From Pseudomonadota bacterium (GTDB lineage: Bacteria > Pseudomonadota > Gammaproteobacteria > Xanthomonadales > Rhodanobacteraceae), in contig JAJZET010000269.1 of NCBI GenBank assembly GCA_021805685.1, forward strand, positions 1-39,313: DNA of 39,313 nucleotides. The letters are read 5' to 3'. A model generated the notes under the pieces. It did no database searches. It saw nothing but the letters and a program-made list of their open reading frames with translations, and was not told the DNA's origin. This document shows positions 21,454 to 29,015 of this stretch, piece after piece. Each line of letters starts with the position of its first letter. The first letter of the stretch is position 1. The translations under genes were made by a program, and so were the position numbers.

Positions 21454-22737
21454 TCAGTGCGTGGGCACGGCGCGGGCCGCCGCCGGATCGTGCCGGTGCC
21501 TGAACAGCGGCACGAAAAGCACGGCCATCACCAGCGCGTAGCCGGCGAAGGCCAGCCAGATGCCGCGCCAGTCCTTGCAGATCAGCACGGCGTCGTTGCA
21601 CGTGTGGTTGGTGAAAAAGCGGTCGATCACGAAGCCGGCGGCCAGGCTGCCCAGCACCGCGCCCACGCCGTTGGTCATCAGCATGAACAGGCCCTGCGCG
21701 CTGGCGCGGATCTTCGGATCCGCCTGGCTTTCGACGAACAGTTGACCGGAGATGTTGAAGAAGTCGAAGGCCATGCCGTAGACGATGCACGACAGCACGA
21801 TCATCCACAGCCCGCCGAGCGGATCCGGGTTGCCGAACGCGAACAGGCCGAAGCGCAGCACCCAGGCCAGCATGCTCATCGTCATCACGGCCTTGATGCC
21901 GAAGCGTTTCAGGAAGAACGGGATGGTGAGGATGAACAGCGTTTCCGATACCTGCGAGATCGAGACGATGATGGTGGAGTACTTCACTGTCAGCAGGTTG
22001 GCGTAGGCCGGTACCTTGACGAAGTCGCTGAGGAAGGCGTCGCCGTAGGCGTTGGTGAGTTGCAGCGCCGCGCCCAGCAGCATGGTGAAGACGAAGAACA
22101 CCGCCATGTTGCGGTTCTTGAACAGCACGAACGAAGTGAGGCCGAGGCGGTCGGTCAGGCTGCGGTTGTTCGCAGCAACCAGCTTCGGCGGGCACTTGGG
22201 CAAGGTGAAGGCATATAGGCCCAACACCAGTGAAGCCGCTGCGGCGACCTCGAACTGCGTGGCGGAAGCCTTGAAACCGAACAGGCTGGTGGTCCACGTG
22301 CCGGCAATGAAGCCCACCGTGCCCCACACGCGGATCGGCGGGTAGGTGGTCACCACGTCCATACCCTCCCGCTTCAGCGCGTTGAACGCCACCGCGATGG
22401 AGAGCGAGATGGTGGGCATGTAGAAGCACATGTACAGCAGCACCACCCAGAACATCTGCTCCGGATCGCCCGCATGCGGTATCGCCAACAGCACCGCCGC
22501 GCCAAGGACATGGAACAGGCCGTGCAGGCGCTCCGCGTTGACCCACTTGTCCGCCACGATGCCGGCCAGCGAAGGCATGAACAGCGAGGCGATGCCCATG
22601 GTCGAGAAGATCGCGCCGAAGCTGGTGCCCGACCAGTGCAGGGTCTGGAACCACCACGTGCCGATGGTCAGCAGCCACGCGCCCCAGATGTAGTACTGGA
22701 AAAAATTCAGGACGACGAGGCGCTGCTTGAGGCTCAT
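21454..22737 (-). CDS. Nucleoside:H+ symporter family permease (NupG/XapB-like MFS)
   Basis: Inner-membrane transporter of 427 residues with about 12 hydrophobic segments in two halves. The start MSLKQRLVVLNFFQYYIWGA, the GTSFGAIFSTMGIASLFMPSL segment and LGSLAAGFVIDRFF resemble NupG/XapB-type nucleoside symporters (NupG has 418 residues). The cytoplasmic central loop after about residue 195 separates the halves. A Cys-containing external loop (HTCNDAVLICKDW) lies before the last helix and is not seen in E. coli NupG. The ATG at 22737 fits family length; an upstream in-frame codon would add a charged leader. Nucleosides are the likely substrate by family, but sugar or peptide substrates cannot be excluded. 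Confidence 0.8.
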   Translation of the reverse strand: MSLKQRLVVLNFFQYYIWGAWLLTIGTWWFQTLHWSGTSFGAIFSTMGIASLFMPSLAGIVADKWVNAERLHGLFHVLGAAVLLAIPHAGDPEQMFWVVLLYMCFYMPTISLSIAVAFNALKREGMDVVTTYPPIRVWGTVGFIAGTWTTSLFGFKASATQFEVAAAASLVLGLYAFTLPKCPPKLVAANNRSLTDRLGLTSFVLFKNRNMAVFFVFTMLLGAALQLTNAYGDAFLSDFVKVPAYANLLTVKYSTIIVSISQVSETLFILTIPFFLKRFGIKAVMTMSMLAWVLRFGLFAFGNPDPLGGLWMIVLSCIVYGMAFDFFNISGQLFVESQADPKIRASAQGLFMLMTNGVGAVLGSLAAGFVIDRFFTNHTCNDAVLICKDWRGIWLAFAGYALVMAVLFVPLFRHRHDPAAARAVPTH

Positions 22738-22872
22738 GGATCGGTTTCCCCTAGGCCGGGACGGTGCCGAGGCCATGTGCAAGGTGTGGTGGCGAGGCAG
22801 GTTAGAGGAAGCCGCAGCCGTGCGGCAAGGCATGCCCCGCTACACTGCGGGCACCTCGAAAGGAGCCGGTGC

Positions 22873-23502
22873 ATGAGCCTTTTCCTCACCATCGCCGTCG
22901 TGCACCTGATTGCACTGATGAGCCCGGGCCCGGATTTCTTCTACGTGTCGCAGACGGCGGTAAGCCACTCGCGTCGCGAGGCGCTGGCCGGCGTGGTGGG
23001 CATCGCACTCGGCGTGGCGGTGTGGGCGGCATTCGCCTTGCTCGGCCTGCAACTGCTGCTGCACCGGTTGGCGTGGCTGGAGCGCGCGATCGCCGTGTGC
23101 GGCGGCGTCTACCTGTGCTGGATGGGCCTGAAGATGCTGCGCGGCGCTCTGGCCTCGCCCGCCGGCGATACCGCGGTGCGGGTGGTACGCCTGGTCAACG
23201 GACCCTGGCATGCGCTGCGCAACGGCCTGTTCACCAATCTGGCCAACCCCAAGGCGGTGGTGTACTTCGGCAGCATCTTCTCCGCCTTCGTGGGTGACCG
23301 GCTCGGCGCCGGCGCGCGCTGGGGCCTGTGGCTGATGGTGGTGGCCGAAACACTGCTGTGGTTCGCGCTGGTGGCCAGCGTGTTCGCGCTGCCGGCGATG
23401 CGTCGCGGCTACCTGCGCCTGAGTCGCTGGATCGACGGCTGCGCCGGCGCCGTATTCATGCTGTTCGGGCTGCATCTGGTCTTCGCGCGTCGCGTGGCCT
23501 GA
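22873..23502 (+). CDS. LysE/RhtB family amino-acid exporter
   Basis: Inner-membrane protein of 209 residues with about six hydrophobic segments. The N-terminal MSPGPDFFYVSQTA matches the family signature, and NGLFTNLANPKAVVYFGSIF is the conserved central block. Family members such as RhtB, RhtC and ArgO export homoserine, threonine or basic amino acids; RhtC is the closest by general appearance. An AGGAG ribosome binding site lies 8 bases before the ATG. It is divergent from the nucleoside permease gene, with 135 bases between start codons. The exported compound cannot be read from the sequence. Confidence 0.9.
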   Translation: MSLFLTIAVVHLIALMSPGPDFFYVSQTAVSHSRREALAGVVGIALGVAVWAAFALLGLQLLLHRLAWLERAIAVCGGVYLCWMGLKMLRGALASPAGDTAVRVVRLVNGPWHALRNGLFTNLANPKAVVYFGSIFSAFVGDRLGAGARWGLWLMVVAETLLWFALVASVFALPAMRRGYLRLSRWIDGCAGAVFMLFGLHLVFARRVA

Positions 23503-23858
23503 GCCCGGCGCCGGGCCGTCGCAGGCCTCGTTCCGGCCAGGCGCTCACGCGGATGGCGGTAGGCATGCCGGCAAGGTCGATCCATCAGGCCGGGGATCGC
23601 GGTCGGCGGACGTGACGCCGGCCGGCATCGGGGGCAACGGCAGAAGCCGGGCGGACAAGGCCCGGGCCGCCTGCGGAACACCCGTCCGATTGGGCGGGTC
23701 GTCAGCCCGTGCCGTTCCGGGACGGGCTCGCATGCCCCGGTTTCGGCGGTCATCCCGGCATCCCCTCCTGCCCGTCTCCGCGGCGGGCACCCGAAAGCCC
23801 TGGTGACCTCGGTCCCCAGCCTTACCGTGGCCAGAAATGTTCGTGACGCATCCCTGAA
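23503..23858. other. Non-coding region upstream of the cytochrome-porin gene
   Basis: No convincing gene. The stretch is very GC-rich, with short palindromes such as CCCGGCGCCGGG just after the exporter stop codon (possible terminator stem without T-run) and AGCCCGT/ACGGGCT near 23710-23735. Open frames here are Arg/Pro-rich and look like by-products of composition. Confidence 0.5.
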
Positions 23859-23872
23859 TTGACCGCGGTCAA
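23859..23872 (+). promoter_or_regulatory. FNR/Dnr-type operator upstream of cyc2-like gene
   Basis: TTGACCGCGGTCAA is a perfect 14-base inverted repeat of the TTGAC-N4-GTCAA form bound by CRP/FNR-family regulators such as NNR/Dnr/Anr. Its centre is 76 bases before the start codon. A -10-like TACCAT at 23894-23899 puts the predicted transcription start near 23907, so the site sits at about -41.5, the class II activation position. The same motif occurs upstream of the azurin gene. Confidence 0.75.
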
Positions 23873-23941
23873 GGGCGCCGGAAGCGATCGGACTACCATT
23901 GCCGCACAAATTCTTAACGACAATGGATGGAGACCACCCAC

Positions 23942-25321
23942 ATGTTCGCCATGACGAAGCATCACCCTTCAGGAGAAGGGAGAAACATCTCCTGGTTGCA
24001 CAAGCTCGCCATCGCGGCGGGCCTGCTGCTCGCACCCACCCTGGTGCTGGCCGTGCCGGCGTATGCGCGGCAGACGCATCAGCCCTGCGCCGCCTGCCAC
24101 GTCGGCGGCTTCGGCCCCGAACTGACGCCGTTCGGGCGGGAGTTCAAGATCAACGGCTACACCATGAGCGTTGGCAGCGACACCAAGGTGCCGCTGTCGG
24201 CGATGCTGGTCGAGTCGTTCACGCAAACGGCCAAGGCACAGACAGCGCCACCGGCCAATGGTTTCGGAACCAACAACAACCTCGAGTTGCAGCAGGCGTC
24301 GGTGTTCCTGGCCGGTCGGCTGAACGATCACATGGGCACCTTCGTCCAGGCGACCTATTCGGAAAACGGCGGCCTGCTCGGCTGGGACAACGCCGACGTG
24401 CGCTATGCCAGCCCGTTCAGCCATGGTGACCACAGCGGTACCTGGGGTATTTCGGTCAACAACAACCCCACGGTCAGCGATGTCTTCAATTCGGCGCCGG
24501 CCTGGATCTACCCCTACATGGGTCCCGACCTTGCCCCCGGCGCACCGGCAGCGCCGATGCTGTTCGGCGGCCTCGGTGGCCAGTCGATCGGCGCCACGGC
24601 CTACGTCCAGCTTGATGGCAAGCTTTACCTCGAGGCGGGCGGTTACCGGTCGCTCTCGGTGGCCTGGTCGTACCGTGTCAACGGCCCGTATGACGGCAAG
24701 CTCTCCGGAGTGGCTCCGTATGCCCGTGCCGCCTACACCTGGCAGGTGCCGCACGGCAACCTGACGCTGGGCGGGTTCCTGCTGGACATGAAGCGCGGCG
24801 CAGTCGGCAGCGATCTGAACGGCAACGTCATTCCGTTGGCCGGCCCGACCGACAACTACAACGACGTAGGGTTGTCGGGTGACTACCAGTTCTTCAAGGG
24901 CGACCACATCGTCACGGTCAGCGGCCTGTACGTCCACGAGAGCCAGACGCTCAACAACACCTACGGTGGTGGCGGCTCGTCCAACCTGCACGACAACCTG
25001 GACTCGTTCAATCTCAAGGGCAGCTACTGGTTCCGCAACACGTACGGCTTCACCCTGGGCCAGTTCATCAACAACGGGAGCAACGACCTGACGCTGTACG
25101 GCAACAACGGGTCGCCGAACACCCAGGGCGGCACGCTGGAGTTCGACTACAACCCGTTCGGCAAGGCCACCTCCTGGATGCAGCCGTACGCCAACGTCCG
25201 CTTCGGGCTGCAATACACCTACTACACCAAGTTCAGCGGTCTCGTTCACAACGTGGATGGCGCCGGACGCAACGCCAGCGACAACAACACCTTGTATGCG
25301 TACATCTGGCTGGCGATCTGA
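23942..25321 (+). CDS. cyc2: Cyc2-like fused monoheme cytochrome c-porin (outer membrane)
   Basis: Protein of 459 residues. The ATG at 23942 has GGAG 9 bases upstream; an in-frame ATG at 23927 is the alternative. A signal peptide (hydrophobic core about 22-40) ends near AYARQ. Immediately after comes one heme-binding CAACH at 49-53, then PELTPFGREFKINGYTM. This ARQT...CxxCH...LxxFGRxFKxxGY pattern is the hallmark of Cyc2, the outer-membrane Fe(II)-oxidising cytochrome-porin of Acidithiobacillus and neutrophilic iron oxidisers. The remaining 380 residues alternate polar and aromatic residues with Gly/Asn-rich turns, as expected for a beta-barrel ending in YAYIWLAI; length fits Cyc2 (about 400-490). 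The electron donor is not proven by sequence; Fe(II) is the family precedent. The gene stands alone, with its own operator and terminator. Confidence 0.78.
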   Translation: MFAMTKHHPSGEGRNISWLHKLAIAAGLLLAPTLVLAVPAYARQTHQPCAACHVGGFGPELTPFGREFKINGYTMSVGSDTKVPLSAMLVESFTQTAKAQTAPPANGFGTNNNLELQQASVFLAGRLNDHMGTFVQATYSENGGLLGWDNADVRYASPFSHGDHSGTWGISVNNNPTVSDVFNSAPAWIYPYMGPDLAPGAPAAPMLFGGLGGQSIGATAYVQLDGKLYLEAGGYRSLSVAWSYRVNGPYDGKLSGVAPYARAAYTWQVPHGNLTLGGFLLDMKRGAVGSDLNGNVIPLAGPTDNYNDVGLSGDYQFFKGDHIVTVSGLYVHESQTLNNTYGGGGSSNLHDNLDSFNLKGSYWFRNTYGFTLGQFINNGSNDLTLYGNNGSPNTQGGTLEFDYNPFGKATSWMQPYANVRFGLQYTYYTKFSGLVHNVDGAGRNASDNNTLYAYIWLAI

Positions 25322-25355
25322 GCAACAATCTGCAAACACTTGGATGAGCGATTGC

Positions 25356-25380
25356 GGGGGCCGGTCGATGACCGGCCCCC
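25356..25380 (+). terminator. Intrinsic terminator of the cyc2-like gene
   Basis: An 11-base-pair perfect stem (GGGGGCCGGTC / GACCGGCCCCC) with a GAT loop starts 35 bases after the stop codon and is followed by GTTTGCTTTC. It isolates the cyc2-like gene from the region downstream. Confidence 0.85.
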
Positions 25381-25383
25381 GTT

Positions 25384-25849
25384 TGCTTTCCGGGCATTTC
25401 ATTCCAGGCATCCGGGCTACGACCGCGCTGCCAGGGGGCACCTGGGTTGATCGGTGCCGGTCACATGCAAGGCATCCGCCGAAGCGGTCCCGCATGGCAG
25501 GGTCGAAGTCCAGCAGAACCCCGCGTCCGCCCCGGCAACCGGGGCAAGGCACCGACGCCGATCGCAGCCCCGGAAGGACCATCATTGCCATGGCCTGCTG
25601 CGCGTCAGGTCCTGTCGCCCGGGTCCGCGGTTTGCGGGTACGCGGCACTGGGGCGCGGACTCATGCAGCGCCTGCCGTATCGCATCCATGAGCCCCTGGC
25701 GATCACGGGTCTGACCCACCACGCGTGCCGCCCTTCATGGCCGATGCCCCGTGCTCCTGGCGACGCTTGCGCACCATCGATGGCAACGTACGGCCCAGTC
25801 ATCCACGGCTGCGGCTCGGGTCTGCCGTCCTTGCGGGTGACCTGGGCGG
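25384..25849. other. Region without recognisable gene
   Basis: Several overlapping open frames exist on both strands, but all are Arg/Pro/Cys-rich, have no ribosome binding site and show no recognised motif. Nothing is annotated here. Confidence 0.5.
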
Positions 25850-26455
25850 CTGGCCTGACCGGTCGGGTGGCGCACCCCAGTGCCCGCGCCCTGATTCCCG
25901 TGGCACCATGCCACGACGCACCCACGTGCCGCGTCGTGGTAGTCCAGCCGCATGGCGCCGAGCCGCGATACATCCGCCCCGTGGGCCAGTCGTGAGCGGC
26001 TGCGTCCAATGCGTCAATCGGATTTGCCGTCGTGGAGCGCTGGTTCGCCACGTCTCCGCCAGCGCGCACCAGCGCCGCGGCATGGTCGGAACAGGCGCCG
26101 CGGCAAGCATCGTCGACGATCCATCGCGCGGCCGGCGGGCGCAGGCCGACCACCCACGCCACGGCATGATCCGCACGCCTGTGCTTCGATCACACGGAAT
26201 GCGCGAAGGACATCTTCAGCAGCCACGGCGAAGTGCGGCGGCGTGCGCATCCGGTCATTCGGTCTGCACGGGCTGGCTGGGCGGTCGCATCGCTGCGTCG
26301 GCGCCCGGCATCCAGCCCGGCGGGCTTCCGCGGCGGGGGCGTCGCAGGCACGGCGACGGTTGCCGCGTCGCCGATGGTCCGTGCTGCTGCGTGGCGCTGG
26401 CGATGCGGTCGCAGCGGACCGCCATCGCCATGGCCGGTCTGGCGCGGATCGACGT
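25850..26455 (-). pseudogene. Possible decayed universal stress protein (UspA-like) gene
   Basis: Read on the minus strand, fragments in different frames resemble parts of a UspA domain in the right order. There is an N-terminal piece TSIRARPAMAMAVRCDRIAS (like TDxSxRADRAlxxAvxLA). A middle piece AAALVRAGGDVANQ...NPIDALDAAAHDW follows (like alpha3-beta4 of UspA). After a frame change comes HGADVSRLGAMRLDYHDAARG (like the HGADLIVLGxxG nucleotide loop). At least two frameshifts are needed, so any such gene is dead. Universal stress proteins often belong to FNR/Anr regulons, which suits the neighbourhood. The similarity is judged by eye only and could be chance. Confidence 0.3.
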
Positions 26456-26469
26456 GTAAATCGCGGGAG

Positions 26470-26505
26470 CAAAACGCAAGAGACGCCATCGTGGATGGCG
26501 TCTCT
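26470..26505 (-). terminator. Intrinsic terminator of the azurin gene
   Basis: On the minus strand a 12-base-pair perfect stem (AGAGACGCCATC / GATGGCGTCTCT, 26479-26505) with a 3-base loop is followed by TGCGTTTTGC. It lies about 80 bases beyond the azurin stop codon. Confidence 0.82.
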
Positions 26506-26583
26506 GGGTAGCGGGTCCGGAGGCCTTGCGCTGTGTGCGGCTTGCTTGGCCTGCGGCTCCGGTCTGGCTGGTGCGGATTCCTG

Positions 26584-27030
26584 CTATTTCAGCTCGATCG
26601 TGCCGTGCATCAGCGATGCGTGGCCCGGGCAGGTGCAGAAGAAGGCGTAGGGGACGCCGGGCTTGAGCGCCGAGACCTTGAACGTGGTGGAGGCTTGCTC
26701 ACCGCCGCCGATCAGCTTGGTGTAGGCGACCACGGCGGCATCGTTCGGCTTCACGTAGTCATGATCGATGCCGGCGGTGGCGCCGTCGCTGATGACGGCC
26801 TGCTCATCGGCGGCCGGGGCGATCACCACGTTGTGACCCATGACGGAGCGCGGCATGCTGCCCACGTTCTTCAACGTCACGGTGAACTTGCCGCAGGCCT
26901 TCGGGATCGTGATGGTCGACTTGTCGAAGCGCAGGGCGTCGTTGCCGGTGACGGTGGTCGAGCAGGTGGCGGCCCAGGTCGGGGCGGCGGCGAGGCCAAG
27001 CAGCAGCAGGGCGAAAATTTTCAGTTTCAT
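26584..27030 (-). CDS. azu: Azurin (type 1 blue copper protein)
   Basis: Periplasmic one-electron carrier of 148 residues with a 20-residue signal peptide (cleavage after PTWA). The mature 128 residues number exactly like Pseudomonas azurin: disulfide C3-C26 and copper ligands H46 (in VMGHN), C112, H117 and M121 (in FCTCPGHASLMHG). Position 114, normally Phe, is Cys, giving Cys-Thr-Cys at the copper site. A GGAG ribosome binding site lies 7 bases before the ATG. An FNR/Dnr-type box sits upstream and a terminator downstream, so it is a single-gene unit. Azurins feed electrons to nitrite reductase, cytochrome peroxidase or terminal oxidases. The nearby cyc2-like gene with the same operator type suggests that it may carry electrons inward from the outer membrane (inference). 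Confidence 0.95.
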   Translation of the reverse strand: MKLKIFALLLLGLAAAPTWAATCSTTVTGNDALRFDKSTITIPKACGKFTVTLKNVGSMPRSVMGHNVVIAPAADEQAVISDGATAGIDHDYVKPNDAAVVAYTKLIGGGEQASTTFKVSALKPGVPYAFFCTCPGHASLMHGTIELK

Positions 27031-27067
27031 GGGGCTTCTCCGGATGAAGTGTCAGGGGACGATGCAA

Positions 27068-27108
27068 AGGCTACGCTGCTGCCCAATTCGTCCATTGACC
27101 TGAGTCAA
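27068..27108 (-). promoter_or_regulatory. FNR/Dnr-type operator and -10 of the azurin gene
   Basis: TTGACTCAGGTCAA as read on the minus strand (27095-27108) is a TTGAC-N4-GTCAA inverted repeat. Its centre is about 72 bases before the azurin start codon. A -10-like TAGCCT at 27068-27073 predicts a start of transcription near 27060, again placing the operator at about -41.5. The spacing and half-sites match those of the cyc2-like gene. Confidence 0.78.
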
Positions 27109-27116
27109 TTTCGGTC

Positions 27117-27565
27117 AGCGCGGCATCGCGCATACCTAGGCTGGCGCGATGTGTCTGCAGGTATGCCAGCAGTGGCCGTGGCGCTGCGACGGTGGCCTGC
27201 GAAACCGAAAGAGGCTGCGTTTCCGATGGGCCGAAATGCCTTGATGGCGCGCTTCGTGCGGCATGCCGCGGTGTCGGGATGCGCCAATTTCTTGCGTGCA
27301 TCCCTGCTTGTGGCCGTGCTTCAGCGATGCCCGGGTCCGGCGAACAGGGGCGGCGCCAGGGATAGGCTGCGGCAATCCGCCACAAGCGCCGCGCAGTACG
27401 TCTGCGCCGATGGGCACCGTTCTAAGGCACGCACCGCACTGCCGCTTGCGGGGTGATTGCCGTAGTTCCTATGCGGGTCGACCAGCGGGCCGGCGCATCG
27501 ATCATCGAAGGGCGTCGGCGGCATGCGCTCGATGCGGCACGCGCAACGGCGCGCAGGCGGTTTCC
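27117..27565. other. Region without recognisable gene
   Basis: This stretch lies between the azurin operator and the glycosylase-family gene. Open frames on both strands lack ribosome binding sites and recognised motifs. Nothing is supported here. Confidence 0.5.
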
Positions 27566-28174
27566 CTAGTGCAGGGCTTCGACGACAAGCCGGCGCAGTT
27601 CCGGCAGCAGCTCCGCCTCGAACCACGGATTGCGCTTCAGCCAGAGCCGGTTGCGCGGGCTGGGGTGCGGCAGCGGCAGCACGCCGTGGGCCAGGTGCGC
27701 GCGCCACGCCAGCACGGTGTCGGTGAGCGTGCGGCCGCGCCGCTCGTCGAGCAGTCCAGCTTGCGCGTACTGACCGATCGCCAGCGTCAGTCGTACCTGC
27801 GTGAGGCGCGGCAGCAGGCGCGGATGCCAGGCCGGCTCGCATTCGTGGCGCGGCGGCAGGTCGCCGCCCTTGCCGGTACCGGGAAAGCAGAAACCCATCG
27901 GCACGATGGCGATCTGCTCGGCGTCGTAGAACGTGGCCCTGTCCACGCCCAGCCAGTCGCGCAGCCGGTCGCCGCTCGCATCGTTGAACGGGATGCCGGT
28001 GTCGTGCACCTTGCGCCCGGGCGCCTGGCTCACGATCAGCAGCCGCGATCGCGGCGACGCCTGCAGCACCGGGCGGGGCCCCAGCGGCAGGTGCGCCGAG
28101 CACAGGCGGCAGGCGCGGACTTCGGCAAGCAGCGCCTCGAACGTACCGGCGCCATGATGGGAGCGGACAGTCAC
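27566..28174 (-). CDS. Uracil-DNA glycosylase family protein
   Basis: Predicted 202-residue protein of the uracil-DNA glycosylase superfamily (COG1573-like), which excises uracil or related bases from DNA. An N-terminal CRLCSAHLPLGPRPVL carries two cysteines. The first active-site motif is VSQAPGRKVHDTGIPFND, a central GFCFPGTGKGGDLPPRHEC block follows, and the second motif is LPHPSPRN. The cysteine pattern could hold an iron-sulfur cluster, but this is not certain. The GTG start at 28174 overlaps the stop codon of the upstream lipoprotein gene as GTGA, implying translational coupling. A longer open frame upstream runs inside that neighbour and is rejected. Confidence 0.82.
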   Translation of the reverse strand: MTVRSHHGAGTFEALLAEVRACRLCSAHLPLGPRPVLQASPRSRLLIVSQAPGRKVHDTGIPFNDASGDRLRDWLGVDRATFYDAEQIAIVPMGFCFPGTGKGGDLPPRHECEPAWHPRLLPRLTQVRLTLAIGQYAQAGLLDERRGRTLTDTVLAWRAHLAHGVLPLPHPSPRNRLWLKRNPWFEAELLPELRRLVVEALH

Positions 28175-28983
28175 GGCGTGGCGGCGGCATCCGGCAACGC
28201 GGGCGGTACGGATGCGGCGGCCAGGCGTCGTCGCACTACCAGGAACCAGATCGCGCCGAGCGGGATGGATGCGCCCAATATCCATGGACCATAAGGCTGG
28301 GCCACCGCCGATGCGCCTAACAACTGCACGCTGAGCGACTGGAACGCGAAGTGCCCGCTGCTCCAATCGAAACGCAGGGTAGTCACGCCGACCAGGGTGA
28401 ACAGCGCCCATAGCCATTTGCGCCGGACCATCCGCGTGCGCAGGCAAAGCACGAAAGCGTAGAGGCACAACGCCGCATCGGCGGTAACCCACAGCAGCAT
28501 CAACCAGTGCGCGGCGTCCTTGCCCTTGAGGGTGAACGCATTGCGAGTTTCCAGGGATTCGGCCATGCGCTCAGCATGCAAGCCTACAATCGTCCAAGTG
28601 CTGCCCTTCTTCGCGAGCACGACATTGGCAACCACCCATGCGTCGTGGAACTGGTACTCGTAGGTGAGGTTGAGCGTGCTGGAGGGGGCGCCTCGGATCA
28701 GGCGGGTGTTTTCGTAAAAGCCCACGGTCTTTACGGAAACAGGTTGGCCGGCAGGGAAGACCGCGGCGACTTCGTGCAGTTTTGCAGTGACTTCGGGCGT
28801 CCTGTACCGAGGGTCGAGCTGCGACTCGATGGGCGCCATTTCGCCCCGGCGCAGTTGCTCGATGATGGACTTGGCCGCGGCGGATCCGACCTTCGGTTCC
28901 AGCTTTTCGATCAGCGACTGCTGGCTGCAAGCGCCCAGCGCGAAGCACAACGTGGCCAGGACGCAGAACAGAGCGCGTTTCAT
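28171..28983 (-). CDS. Predicted membrane-anchored lipoprotein of unknown function
   Basis: Protein of 270 residues that I do not assign to a named family. The start MKRALFCVLATLCFALGACS is a lipoprotein signal with the lipobox LGAC, so the mature protein should be lipidated at its first Cys. Residues about 25-160 form a soluble periplasmic domain (KVGSAAAKSIIEQLRRGEM, then beta-strand-rich VKTVGFYENTRLI). Residues about 160-260 contain three or four hydrophobic segments, with RTRMVRRKW as a cytoplasmic loop. A lipoprotein anchor followed by several membrane helices is an uncommon combination. GGGGAA precedes the ATG at 28983. The stop codon overlaps the glycosylase-family gene by four bases. 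Confidence 0.78.
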   Translation of the reverse strand: MKRALFCVLATLCFALGACSQQSLIEKLEPKVGSAAAKSIIEQLRRGEMAPIESQLDPRYRTPEVTAKLHEVAAVFPAGQPVSVKTVGFYENTRLIRGAPSSTLNLTYEYQFHDAWVVANVVLAKKGSTWTIVGLHAERMAESLETRNAFTLKGKDAAHWLMLLWVTADAALCLYAFVLCLRTRMVRRKWLWALFTLVGVTTLRFDWSSGHFAFQSLSVQLLGASAVAQPYGPWILGASIPLGAIWFLVVRRRLAAASVPPALPDAAATP

Positions 28984-29015
28984 GGGTTCCCCTTGGACCG
29001 TCGCATGACGAGCGG

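Noticed and set aside
23409-24035. Minus-strand frame of 208 codons across the exporter-cyc2 gap
   Set aside because: Arg/Pro/Cys-rich, overlaps both neighbours and the operator, and has no recognisable motif.
25725-26472. Overlapping 150-245-codon frames on both strands between cyc2-like and azurin genes
   Set aside because: None has a ribosome binding site or coherent domain; the only meaningful resemblance (UspA) needs frame changes and is listed as a possible pseudogene.
26533-27456. 307-codon plus-strand frame antisense to azurin
   Set aside because: Azurin with all copper ligands lies on the opposite strand; this frame is a shadow.
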